From Arthrobacter sp. ES3-54 (GTDB lineage Bacteria > Actinomycetota > Actinomycetes > Actinomycetales > Micrococcaceae), in the NCBI RefSeq assembly GCF_029504395.1, contig NZ_JAQFIF010000009.1:1-64000 (forward strand): a stretch of DNA of 64,000 nucleotides, read 5' to 3'. The notes below the pieces were generated by a model. The model was not told the DNA's origin and ran no database searches. It worked only from the letters and a program-made list of their open reading frames with translations. Made by a program: the position numbers and the translations under genes. This document shows positions 27,279-35,142 of the stretch, one piece after another. Numbering within the stretch: position 1 is the first letter of the stretch; every line of letters starts with the position of its first letter.

Positions 27279-28028
27279 TCAGCCCTCGTCAGCGCCGAAT
27301 GGGGTGACCACCGTCCGGCGGGGCGTCCCGGCGTCGTCGTAGTTCAGGGTGCTGACGCGGACGCCGTACAGGGCCGAGAGCTGCGCATCGGCGAGGAGCG
27401 GCCCGGCAGGCCCAGTCACCACACCCTCGGCGCCCATAAGGACCACCGAGTCTGCGAGGAACAGGGCGTGGTCCGGGTGATGGGTGCTCACCAGCAGCGA
27501 CATCCCGGTCCGCACGAGTTCCCTCAGGAGCTGAAGGACCCGGACCTGGTTTTTCAGGTCCAGCCCGGTGGACGGCTCGTCCAGGACAAGGAGCCGCGAA
27601 CCGCCCGCGACGGCCCGTGCAATGAGGACCAGCTGCTGCTCGCCCCCGCTCAGGGTGGGAAACAGCCGGTAGGCCAGGGCAGCGACCCCCACCCGGTCCA
27701 TGGCCTGTAGCGCGGCAGCCCTGTCCCGGGTGCCGGGGGAGCGGAAGACGCCGATGTGGCGGGCGCGGCCCATGACCACCATGTCCAGGGCCGAGTAGCC
27801 GAACGTGCTGCCGCGGGCCTGGGGGACGTAGCCGGCCGTCTCGGACCTGCGCACCGCCCCCTCCTGAACGGCCAGCAGGCCGGCCGCGCAGCGCACCAGT
27901 GTCGTTTTGCCGCTGCCGTTTGGCCCCAGGACCGCAGTCACGGTGCCCGGCGGCACCGAGAAGCTCAGATCCTTGAACACCCAGTTCTGCGGTGAATAGC
28001 CAAACCCGGCCCCGCGCAGCTCAAGCAC
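27279..28028 (-). CDS. ABC transporter ATP-binding protein, FecE/BtuD type
   Basis: 249 residues. It is the ATPase of a metal-chelate importer. It has Walker A GPNGSGKTTL, Q-loop YVPQARG, signature LSGGEQQ, Walker B LLVLDEPSTGLD and the H-loop in VSTHHPDH. The GTG start overlaps the permease by 8 nt. Last gene of a three-gene operon whose substrate cannot be told from the ATPase. Confidence 0.92.
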   Translation of the reverse strand: MLELRGAGFGYSPQNWVFKDLSFSVPPGTVTAVLGPNGSGKTTLVRCAAGLLAVQEGAVRRSETAGYVPQARGSTFGYSALDMVVMGRARHIGVFRSPGTRDRAAALQAMDRVGVAALAYRLFPTLSGGEQQLVLIARAVAGGSRLLVLDEPSTGLDLKNQVRVLQLLRELVRTGMSLLVSTHHPDHALFLADSVVLMGAEGVVTGPAGPLLADAQLSALYGVRVSTLNYDDAGTPRRTVVTPFGADEG

Positions 28029-29097
28029 CGTCCCAGATCCTCTCCCGGTTCCGGCGCAACAGCACGAAAAAGACCGGTGCCCCGATCAGCGCGGTGAGGA
28101 CACCCAGCGGGATTTCGCCGGCCGTGGCGGTGCGCGCGATGGTGTCGATGGCGACGAGGTAAGCCCCGCCCAGCAGGAATGAGACCGGCAGCAGGACCCG
28201 GTGGTCCGGGCCCACCCACATCCGCGCCAGATGCGGAATGACCAGCCCCACCCAACTGATAACCCCGCTGACGGCCACAGCCCCGGCCACCATGAGGGCC
28301 ACGGCGGAGAGGACCGTCCAGCGCAGCGGCCGCGGCCGGAGCCCCAGGGCCGTGGCGTCGTCGTCGCCGAGCGAGAGGACATTGACCCGCCACCGCAGCG
28401 CCAGCAGGACGACGCCGCCGGCAGCGATCGGAACGAAGGCCACCAGCACCTTCGCCCAGGTAGCGGTGGCAACACTGCCAAGCAGCCAGAAGACGATCGC
28501 GGGAAGGGTGGTGAACGGGTCCGCCAGATACGTCACCAGGGCCACCAAAGCGGAGAAGAACGACGCCGTGACGATACCCCCGAGGACGACCATGAGGATG
28601 TGGGCGCCGCCCCGGCCGGAGGTGATGAGGAAGACGATGGCCAGTGCCAGCAGCCCGAAGCCGAAGGATCCGCCGACGAGGGCCACGGGACCCAGGCCCA
28701 GCAGCAGGGCCAGGGCACCCCCGAAGGAGGCCCCGGATGAAACGCCGATGACCTCCGGGCTGACCAGGGGATTGCGGAACACGGCCTGCAGCGCGGCCCC
28801 GCCGATTGCGAGGCCACCACCCACCAGCAGGGCCAGCAGGACCCTGGGCAACCTGACCAGCAGCACCACGTTTTCCTCGGCCGCGGGCAGGTTTGATCCG
28901 AAGGGAAATACCCGGGAGGCCAGGATTTCCGCGACATGGGCGAGGGACACGTTGTAGCGGCCGCTGGCGAGTGCAAGCGCCGACACGGCGGCCAGGACGG
29001 CCAGGGAGAGCAGGCATGGCCCGAGAACCTGGCGCAGCCCTGGCCCCCGGCGGCCGCCAAGGTATCCCGTGGTCAGAGGCTGGGCCTCACGAAGCAT
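28021..29097 (-). CDS. ABC transporter permease, FecCD family
   Basis: 358 residues with about ten membrane helices. It has FecCD signatures LLRLPR-like VRLPRVLLALLVGGGLAIGG, GVSSGASFGGALALLLGL and ISWVGLVIPHLAR. The family imports iron-siderophores, haem, cobalamin or other metal chelates. The start MLREAQPLTT overlaps the end of the binding-protein gene by 11 nt; a longer frame upstream only mirrors that gene. Confidence 0.92.
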   Translation of the reverse strand: MLREAQPLTTGYLGGRRGPGLRQVLGPCLLSLAVLAAVSALALASGRYNVSLAHVAEILASRVFPFGSNLPAAEENVVLLVRLPRVLLALLVGGGLAIGGAALQAVFRNPLVSPEVIGVSSGASFGGALALLLGLGPVALVGGSFGFGLLALAIVFLITSGRGGAHILMVVLGGIVTASFFSALVALVTYLADPFTTLPAIVFWLLGSVATATWAKVLVAFVPIAAGGVVLLALRWRVNVLSLGDDDATALGLRPRPLRWTVLSAVALMVAGAVAVSGVISWVGLVIPHLARMWVGPDHRVLLPVSFLLGGAYLVAIDTIARTATAGEIPLGVLTALIGAPVFFVLLRRNRERIWDGA

Positions 29098-30268
29098 CGA
29101 ACTGCCGGTAGTTGGCCGAGGCGCCATTGACTTCAGTCCACAGGATCTTGTCCATTTCCGGCGCTGATAGCCGGTGGCGGTACAGGAAATCGAAGTAGTC
29201 GCTTGTCTCGTCCCGCAGCGCGGACCGGTTGCCGGAGGGGAAACTGATGTCGCTGAGCCAGCGCCACATGAGCGGCGATTCCTGGCTGGGGGGATCCCAG
29301 CGGTATCCGCCCAGCGGGACCTTGTAGACACGCCGGGAGCGCACGGCGGACACGCTTTGCCACACCGGGTTGCCGTAGAGGTCCCCGGGCATCGCTTCGT
29401 CGAAATTCCCGAGCAAAATGACCTCCGGATCCCAGGCCAGGACCTGTTCGACGTCCACGCCCACCATGCCCTTGCCTTGGAGTCCCTGCGGTCCGGTTGC
29501 CGGATTGTGTGCTCCGACGAGCTTGATGTAGAAGTCGTTGTAGCTGCCGTTTCCGGCAACCTTGAGCCCGCCACTGAACCTGTTGAAGTAGATGATGCCC
29601 GGGCCGCCGGTGCCGCGGGAGGCGGCCTCGGCCTGAATGGACTTCTGGTGCTCGTCACTGCGCGCCTTCATCTGCACAGCCCGGTCCGGCTGCCCCAGCA
29701 TCGTCGCGAAGAGCGCGGTCCAGGTGTCCACGTCCTGCTGTGTCCCGGAGTTCGTGATACCCAGGACTTTCATTCCTGCCTGTTCCAGCGGAGCTGTCAG
29801 TTGGGCATCGCTCCACTGGACCACGACGTCGGGGTTCAGCGCCCGGATGCTCTCGACATTGGGCGTGAAATCGGTCGTGGCGATGTCGTGCGGAATATTC
29901 AGGGCCTCCGGGTACATGGTGCCCATGATGCCGTCGCGCATGGCGGCCCAGGAGGCGTTGTGCATCCCGGCGAGATGGCTTGCACCCTGGTCGACGGCGA
30001 CCAGCAGGGAGGCGGCCGGCATGGGGATCGTCACTACGCGGGTGACTGGGCGCTCGAAACTCAGCACGGTTCCGCGCTGGTCCGTCACCTGGATCCCGGC
30101 CGAACCGGAGGCGGAACCCGGTGGTGCCGTCCCAGGCTGTGCCGTACCTGCCGGTTGGGACTGTGGCGACGTGCTTCCCGGGGCGGCGCAGGAAGCCAAG
30201 AACAGCGCCCCTCCGCCGTAGAGGGCCGCTGCCAGTACTGATCGTCGGTTGGCTTCGGGGATGTTCAT
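29087..30268 (-). CDS. ABC transporter substrate-binding lipoprotein, FecB/BtuF type
   Basis: 393 residues. It has a signal peptide with lipobox LASC (lipid-anchored Cys27), and a Ser/Pro/Gly linker to about 55. The type III binding-protein fold has two lobes joined by a long helix; TPNVESIRALNPDVVVQWSD is a typical segment. The ATG has GGAGG 8 nt upstream. The family binds iron chelates, cobalamin, haem or oxyanions. Its place directly beside the hydrogenase cluster makes nickel or iron supply for that enzyme an attractive inference, not shown by sequence. Confidence 0.9.
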   Translation of the reverse strand: MNIPEANRRSVLAAALYGGGALFLASCAAPGSTSPQSQPAGTAQPGTAPPGSASGSAGIQVTDQRGTVLSFERPVTRVVTIPMPAASLLVAVDQGASHLAGMHNASWAAMRDGIMGTMYPEALNIPHDIATTDFTPNVESIRALNPDVVVQWSDAQLTAPLEQAGMKVLGITNSGTQQDVDTWTALFATMLGQPDRAVQMKARSDEHQKSIQAEAASRGTGGPGIIYFNRFSGGLKVAGNGSYNDFYIKLVGAHNPATGPQGLQGKGMVGVDVEQVLAWDPEVILLGNFDEAMPGDLYGNPVWQSVSAVRSRRVYKVPLGGYRWDPPSQESPLMWRWLSDISFPSGNRSALRDETSDYFDFLYRHRLSAPEMDKILWTEVNGASANYRQFDAS

Positions 30269-30463
30269 CGGCCTACCTCCCGGGAGGGACCGCACAGGGG
30301 CGGCCATCCGCTCCGCGCCGGCAACACCAATGATTCCGGGACGGCATTCCCTCACAGCATCTGCCGAATGCGCAGGGGTGTCAATGCATGCATCGAGGGC
30401 ATTGTTAGTGGTCCGGGGGCGGTGCTAGCCTCGCACATATCCCCTGTGAAACGAGGCCACGGG
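30269..30463. other. divergent promoter region, ABC importer and DUF6390 gene
   Basis: 195 bp between opposite starts. It includes the 10-bp palindrome ATGCATGCAT at 30384-30393, a possible regulator site. No leader RNA structure I recognise. Confidence 0.4.
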
Positions 30464-31234
30464 ATGTACGTCAATGGCGCTCAACTCTTTGTCCGGTACG
30501 CATATCCGCCGAATTCGCGGGGCAGTTGCGGGCCGCCTGACAGCGATGCGCTGTTGCACTACGGCCAGTCCGGGGTGACCGACGCGGGCCTGCGCGAACT
30601 TGCAAAGGGGTTCGCCGGTGCGTGGCCGTATCTGGAGCTCATCGCCGGTGCCACAGGCAACCCGGACCCGCTTGATTACGGGGTGGTGGAGGCCTACTGG
30701 GTGGGAAACGCGCTGCTGGACTCCGTGGGTGTGCGCAGCATCGGCAATTCCATGGAGGACAGGTTCCGCGCACGGACCGGCCATCAGTTTCCGCACCTGA
30801 TGGAAGGGGTCATCGCCGGCGGCGTGCCGCACCACAGCTTCCATGTGCTGGAAATCTATCCGTGGCTCGGACTCCTGCGCGATGATCGACGCTCATCCAC
30901 GGCACTGAACGTCCTTGACCAGTGCCGCATCCGGTGGGGCGAAGTGGTGGCCGTCGAAGGGGACAACGCCCTGGTGCGCTCACGGCCCCTGGTCTGGGAC
31001 GGAATAGCGCTCTCGCTCGGCGAGCCGGTGGTCGAGACGGCCAAGTATGCCGTGGCCGGTACCGGGTTCATTGCTGACCTCACGGCGGGCGACATGGTGT
31101 CCCTCCATTGGGACTGGATATGCGACCGCCTGACGCCCGGCCAGCTCCACCGGCTCCAGCACTACTTTGCCCGCCACCTCAAGATCGCCAACTCCGGCGT
31201 GGAGCACCGCGGCGCCGCGATTGCCCTGGAATAG
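30464..31234 (+). CDS. DUF6390 family protein, hydrogenase-associated, HypC-like C-terminus
   Basis: 256 residues. The N-terminal part (LFVRYAYPPNSRG, SCGPPDSDALLHYG) matches the DUF6390 family that accompanies actinobacterial hydrogenase clusters; function is unknown. Residues about 154-240 align by eye with HypC: C154 followed by G at +5, GEVVAVEGDNALV, then GDMVSLHWDWICDRL, where HypC has MCLGIPG, ALVDVAG and GTWVLIHMGFALERV. This suggests a chaperone that handles the large subunit or Fe(CN)2CO cofactor (inference). The start MYVNGAQ follows GAGG; it is on the opposite strand to the hydrogenase operon and convergent with hypC. Confidence 0.82.
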   Translation: MYVNGAQLFVRYAYPPNSRGSCGPPDSDALLHYGQSGVTDAGLRELAKGFAGAWPYLELIAGATGNPDPLDYGVVEAYWVGNALLDSVGVRSIGNSMEDRFRARTGHQFPHLMEGVIAGGVPHHSFHVLEIYPWLGLLRDDRRSSTALNVLDQCRIRWGEVVAVEGDNALVRSRPLVWDGIALSLGEPVVETAKYAVAGTGFIADLTAGDMVSLHWDWICDRLTPGQLHRLQHYFARHLKIANSGVEHRGAAIALE

Positions 31235-31249
31235 TGAGCGGGGGCAGGG

Positions 31250-31507
31250 CTACGGGACGGTGTCGGTAGGGTCCGGGCCCCGGCCCATGAGCTCCAGTCC
31301 GGTCATCGCACGGTCGGCGCCCTCCTGGTCCACCCGCTCCAGGGCGAAGCCCATGTGGATCAGGACCCACGTGCCGCTCTCCAACGGACCGTCGTCGAGG
31401 AGCCCGATGTTGATCTTTCGCTGCACGCCTGCCACATCCACGAGGGCCAGTTGCCCGTTATAGCCGTCGATCACTTCGATGATCCGGCCCGGTATTCCCA
31501 AGCACAT
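31250..31507 (-). CDS. hypC: hydrogenase maturation chaperone HypC
   Basis: 85 residues. HypC carries the Fe(CN)2CO unit from the HypCD scaffold to the hydrogenase large subunit. The essential Cys2 is in MCLGIPGRI, followed by an OB-fold (LALVDVAGVQRKINI, GTWVLIHMGFALERV). Length is normal. It ends the operon. The partners HypD, HypE and HypF are not encoded in this window. Confidence 0.95.
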   Translation of the reverse strand: MCLGIPGRIIEVIDGYNGQLALVDVAGVQRKINIGLLDDGPLESGTWVLIHMGFALERVDQEGADRAMTGLELMGRGPDPTDTVP

Positions 31508-31534
31508 CCGCGCTTCCTCCTCAGCCTGTTCTTC

Positions 31535-32107
31535 TCACCCTGCGGCATCTGGGCCCGCGCTCGCGGTCGCTGCGTCCGCGGACGGTATGCGGGCCGTGAC
31601 CAGGGTGCGCACTGCCTCCACGGCTGCGGGGACGGCACGGGACACTTCCTCGGACAGTTCCATGCCGTCGTCTGTTCGCCCCGCGATGCAACCCACCAGG
31701 TAGGTCTCCGGCAGCGATCCGCCCAGGACGCGGAGGCGGCGCAGGACCGCCAGCGGGTCCATGCCATGCGGATCGAATACAGGGCTGACCGGCAGGCCCG
31801 CCGGCGTGAGCGGACCGCCGGGTTCCAGATCCTCCGCCCGGATCTTCAGGATTCGGAGCGTTCCGGCCTTGGTGCTCCCGTCCGCCGGGGCCGGAAGCAC
31901 ATCCACGAGCACCAGCGCATCCACGCCGTCCAGGAGATCGTAGGCGAGGTGCAGCCCGCGGACCCCGTAGTCCCGCACCTGCACCTGCTCCGGCGTCCAG
32001 CCGGGCAGGCCGGACACCTCCTCCGCCAGGCGGCGGGCGACGGCCGGTCCGAATCCGTCGTCGCTCAGGAACACGTTCCCCACACCGGCCACGAGAACCC
32101 CGCTCAC
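31535..32107 (-). CDS. hydrogenase maturation protease (HyaD/HupD/HybD family)
   Basis: 190 residues. It clips the C-terminal peptide of the large subunit after nickel insertion. VLVAGVGNVFLSDDGFGPAV holds the first metal-binding acid (the GNxxxxDDGxG motif), with LVLVDVLPAP the second and SPVFDPHGMDPL the His region. The GTG start is directly after the microprotein gene. It should act on the large subunit encoded in the same operon, which carries a 22-residue extension. Confidence 0.92.
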   Translation of the reverse strand: MSGVLVAGVGNVFLSDDGFGPAVARRLAEEVSGLPGWTPEQVQVRDYGVRGLHLAYDLLDGVDALVLVDVLPAPADGSTKAGTLRILKIRAEDLEPGGPLTPAGLPVSPVFDPHGMDPLAVLRRLRVLGGSLPETYLVGCIAGRTDDGMELSEEVSRAVPAAVEAVRTLVTARIPSADAATASAGPDAAG

Positions 32108-32116
32108 AACGGGGCC

Positions 32117-32236
32117 TCACATCCTGGAAATTCGCACGTAGCGCTTGATGTCGGGAATCGAACGCAGTCCGACGACGGCTGCTGCCAGGCCCGCGGCCAG
32201 CAGGAGCACTACGGTCATGATGCCCAGACCTTTCAT
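32117..32236 (-). CDS. 39-residue membrane microprotein (DUF6893-like)
   Basis: MKGLGIMTVVLLLAAGLAAA begins one membrane helix (about 5-24), followed by the basic tail RSIPDIKRYVRISRM. It resembles DUF6893 small proteins found in actinobacterial hydrogenase operons. It lies between the 515-residue protein and the protease; its start overlaps the end of the former by 4 nt. A GGAAAGGAACC site is upstream. It may tether a complex to the membrane or help the otherwise soluble hydrogenase associate with it (inference). Confidence 0.8.
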   Translation of the reverse strand: MKGLGIMTVVLLLAAGLAAAVVGLRSIPDIKRYVRISRM

Positions 32237-33780
32237 GATGTTGGTTCCTTTCCGTTATCCGGGGGCGGCGCCGCGGCGAGCGGCACGAGCTCCTCGGGGG
32301 CGAAATACAGGTACCGGCCGTACCATTCCTGCAGTTCGGCCGCCGGGTCGGCCTCGAGGACCACCGCGACGTGCGTTCCGCCGTCGACGTCGAAGTGGAC
32401 TCCTGTGACGCGCCCCGATTTCCCGGCGAAGAAGAGGTCCTGGGCATCGGCGCGGCGCAGCGGAACAACCCGCACCCGGCTGCCGCGAGAGACCGGGACG
32501 CCGTCGATGAAGACGGTGTCCGATTCCGGATCGACGGCGGCGTCCCGGGCAGGATCCCACCACGGCGTATCGGCGCCGGTGGTCTCGCCTGTGGTCTCGT
32601 CGATGGTCTCGTCAACAGCACCGTCGCCCGGAACGGAATATTCAGGGACGGAAAATTCCGAATCTGAATATTCCGGGACGGCAAAGCCCGGGAAGTCTCC
32701 GTTCCCGGATGTTCCGGGTCCACCCGGCGAACCGGCGTGCGGGTTCCGCAGGATGCCGTGCAACTGCTGCAGCTCCTCGGCTGTCATGTTTTCGCAGCGT
32801 TCGATGATCGCCGCCGCCCGGGCGTCGGTTGACCGGGCCTCCGCCTTTTCCTCATCGGTCAGTGTGAGCACCCGCAGGGTCAAGATTTCATCAATCTCCG
32901 TCGCATCGAACAGCTCCACGGTGCTCTCCGGCGCTACCGCGGGATGGTCATAAAGGATGATCGGGGACAGCAACAGGACGTCGCGCTGCCCCTCGGGACC
33001 GGCGAGCACGGGCCAGCAGCGGTGCTGGCGGCACGAAGCCGCCGCCGCCGACGCCCACTCCGGTGGATCGATCACCGAGAGGAAGTCGGCATCGTGGACC
33101 GCGAGCAGGACGTGGGCTCCGATGAACGAGTGCTCGATGGCGGAATGTTTATCGGTTGTGGCTGCGGCCGTGTTCTCGACCGTGACCCTGAGCCGCCAGA
33201 GCGGACCGTGGGCCGGCACGTCCGCGGCGCCGGAAGCGGCCGGCATCTGCGTCGGCACTTGCGTCGCCATCAGGCGCAGCTCGCCGCGGAGCTGCCGACG
33301 CCGGCGCACCAGCCTGCCGGCGGTGGCGCCGTCGGCGTCCAGCACGGGCTCGATGGCCTCGGTCGCCGGGACGTTGACCGGCGCGCGCACGCCCGCGGCA
33401 AGCTGGCCGAGGCTGTAGGGCCCGAGCGCGATCTCCTGATCCGTTGCTTCATCCCAGCTGAGCCAGCGGGACGCGCCGACGACCAGTTCCTCGATAGGCG
33501 CGAAGCCGCCGTCATCCGCGCGCTCGGCGGACCGCGTCTGCAGGTGCAGGAAGCGCAGATGGACGTCCACCCGGGCTGCGGGTCCCGGCTCGAGGAGGCA
33601 GTCCGCTGCTATGTCCGGCTCTTCACCGGCGCCCGCGGCTGCCGCGCCCGGTGGCCCAAGCACCCCGAACTGCCAGCGCGCCTGGTTCTTGGCGGACGAG
33701 GCGCGGTACGGGTACAGGAGGTACCCCTCATAGAGGACAGCGTCGGCGACGGCGCGTGCCAGGCTGAGGCCGGCGTTCAC
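32233..33780 (-). CDS. hydrogenase-cluster protein of unknown function (515 residues)
   Basis: The N-terminus VLYEGYLLYPYRASSAKNQ recurs in uncharacterised proteins of hydrogenase clusters. A large mixed domain (about 1-310) is followed by helix-rich AEELQQLHGILRNPHAG, then a disordered tract with two EYS-containing repeats and Thr/Glu runs (about 345-390). The C-terminal part has an SH3-like look: GSRVRVVP, KSGRVTGVHFDVDGGTHV and WYGRYLYFAPEELVPL. A GTG start gives a GTGA overlap with the upstream gene, so they are translationally coupled. No signal peptide. Likely maturation or scaffold role (inference). Confidence 0.82.
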   Translation of the reverse strand: MNAGLSLARAVADAVLYEGYLLYPYRASSAKNQARWQFGVLGPPGAAAAGAGEEPDIAADCLLEPGPAARVDVHLRFLHLQTRSAERADDGGFAPIEELVVGASRWLSWDEATDQEIALGPYSLGQLAAGVRAPVNVPATEAIEPVLDADGATAGRLVRRRRQLRGELRLMATQVPTQMPAASGAADVPAHGPLWRLRVTVENTAAATTDKHSAIEHSFIGAHVLLAVHDADFLSVIDPPEWASAAAASCRQHRCWPVLAGPEGQRDVLLLSPIILYDHPAVAPESTVELFDATEIDEILTLRVLTLTDEEKAEARSTDARAAAIIERCENMTAEELQQLHGILRNPHAGSPGGPGTSGNGDFPGFAVPEYSDSEFSVPEYSVPGDGAVDETIDETTGETTGADTPWWDPARDAAVDPESDTVFIDGVPVSRGSRVRVVPLRRADAQDLFFAGKSGRVTGVHFDVDGGTHVAVVLEADPAAELQEWYGRYLYFAPEELVPLAAAPPPDNGKEPTS

Positions 33781-34418
33781 GGTACCGGGTCACCCGCCCC
33801 GGCCAGCAGGCCTTCGATGGCGGCCTCCCAGGACGTCAGGCCGTGGACCGCCTTGTATTTGGCCAGGGCAGCCAGGACGTCGCGGTCCAGGCGGATCCAT
33901 CCCTGGTTCGGGAAGAACGCGTCCATCAGCGCGCGCCAGGCCGCCACGGGCAGGGCGTACCGCGCTTCCCGGTCCCAGGGGATCTGCTCGACGCCGAAGC
34001 CCGCCGCGCCGCGCGTGAATACTGTCCCGGAGAAGAGGAACTCCAGCGGAACAGTCCCGTCCCGCAGGGAGTTCAGGTACTTCGCCGCGGAGACCTCGAA
34101 ATCGAAGGTGCAGGGGAGCGGCAGATCAACGTCAACGCTGTCCGCAAATCCCTGGACCAGGACGCCGCTGTGCATCCACATGAATGGCTTGAGGGTGGTG
34201 GGCCACCGCCCGCGGCTGCCGAAGAGTTCCAGCAGCCCGGCTTCCTCGTCGGCGTCGTAAGCGCGGCGCTGGGCCAGGATCCGCACCTGGCAACGCATGG
34301 CCATGGCGTGGATGGCGGCGCCGCTTCGCTCCTGGATCCGCAGGCGCGCGGTCAGCTGCGGCGCGGCCGCATAGAGCTCCGGGGCGATATCCAGCACGCT
34401 GAATTCGAGGTCAACCAT
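33777..34418 (-). CDS. DUF6084 family protein, hydrogenase-associated
   Basis: 213 residues. VDLEFSVLDIAPELYAAAPQLTARLRI at the start (read here as strands of a beta-sandwich) and FPNQGWIRLDRDVLAALAKYK near the end are shared with DUF6084 proteins of actinobacterial hydrogenase operons. No cofactor motif, signal peptide or membrane helix is visible; there is only one Cys. ATG 34418 follows GGAGGGAAGCC and overlaps the end of the DUF5947 gene by 8 nt. Function unknown. Confidence 0.82.
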   Translation of the reverse strand: MVDLEFSVLDIAPELYAAAPQLTARLRIQERSGAAIHAMAMRCQVRILAQRRAYDADEEAGLLELFGSRGRWPTTLKPFMWMHSGVLVQGFADSVDVDLPLPCTFDFEVSAAKYLNSLRDGTVPLEFLFSGTVFTRGAAGFGVEQIPWDREARYALPVAAWRALMDAFFPNQGWIRLDRDVLAALAKYKAVHGLTSWEAAIEGLLAGAGDPVP

Positions 34419-35142
34419 GGCTTCCCTCCGGGTCTGCTGCGGCCGGAGCGGGGGCGGGCCTGCTGCGGCTGCTGATCCGGTCGAAGAATCCGGCGAGCTC
34501 CTGGCGGGACTCCTGGCCGCCGTCGAAGCCCTTCCACACCCGCCGCAGGTGGCCCACCAGCTCGTAGCACGCATCGATAGGGACCAGATGGCAGTCCGCC
34601 CGCTCCCGGTCGGGGCCGGGGGAGCGGATCAGCAGGGCCTCCGTGTCAGGGGCGAGCACGGTGATGGCCGGGTTGGCGGCCTGGACAGATGCCCAGGCGT
34701 TCAGGGGAAGTTCCGATTCCGTGGCGCCCGCCGGGCTCGGATAGAAAGCAGCGGTCCGGCCTAGAGCGGAGTTGAAGAAGAAGAATGCCAGTCCCACCGG
34801 GATTTCCAGCTCGTCCCATTGGGCTGGGCCGAGTTCGAAGGGCTCGAAGGAAAGGTAGCGGTCAGGGACGGAACGGTAGCGCAGATGGGCCGACGAGTCC
34901 GTGAACAGCAGATAGCAGGGTCTGCACGTGCACAGCAGGGAGCGGCTCTCCAGATCCACCACGTGCTGGTGGGCCTCCGCAATGGGCTCAGCGCACATCT
35001 CGCAGCGCTCGCCGGCAGGCTGGGCCGGGCGGGTGGAGGCTATCCTGCGCAACACGGAGAGCGCCGACGCGCTGCTGATCCCGGCGCTGCTGATCCCGGC
35101 GCTGCTGATCCCGGCGCCGCCGGGTCCCTTGCCGCTGGTCAC
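34411..35142 (-). CDS. DUF5947 family protein with Cys-rich zinc/Fe-S site, hydrogenase-associated
   Basis: 243 residues. A putative metal site comprises GERCEMCAEP and LLCTCRPCYLLF, a CxxC pair plus CxCxxC, near 48-75. The rest is mixed alpha/beta with LRYRSVPDRYLSFEPF. The start is a GTG that overlaps the previous stop (GTGA); a longer frame would mirror the NifU gene. Residues 10-25 are three GISSA repeats made by a 15-bp DNA repeat. It may be a rubredoxin-like electron or metal carrier (inference). Confidence 0.82.
   Translation of the reverse strand: MTSGKGPGGAGISSAGISSAGISSASALSVLRRIASTRPAQPAGERCEMCAEPIAEAHQHVVDLESRSLLCTCRPCYLLFTDSSAHLRYRSVPDRYLSFEPFELGPAQWDELEIPVGLAFFFFNSALGRTAAFYPSPAGATESELPLNAWASVQAANPAITVLAPDTEALLIRSPGPDRERADCHLVPIDACYELVGHLRRVWKGFDGGQESRQELAGFFDRISSRSRPAPAPAAADPEGSHG
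35071..35115 (-). repeat. 3 x 15 bp in-frame tandem repeat in DUF5947 gene
   Basis: Three exact copies of GCTGCTGATCCCGGC (plus strand) encode Gly-Ile-Ser-Ser-Ala repeats near the N-terminus. Confidence 0.95.

Noticed and set aside
30269..30463. Cobalamin riboswitch for the FecBCD-type importer
   Set aside because: The conserved B12-box sequence and the long structured leader are absent.
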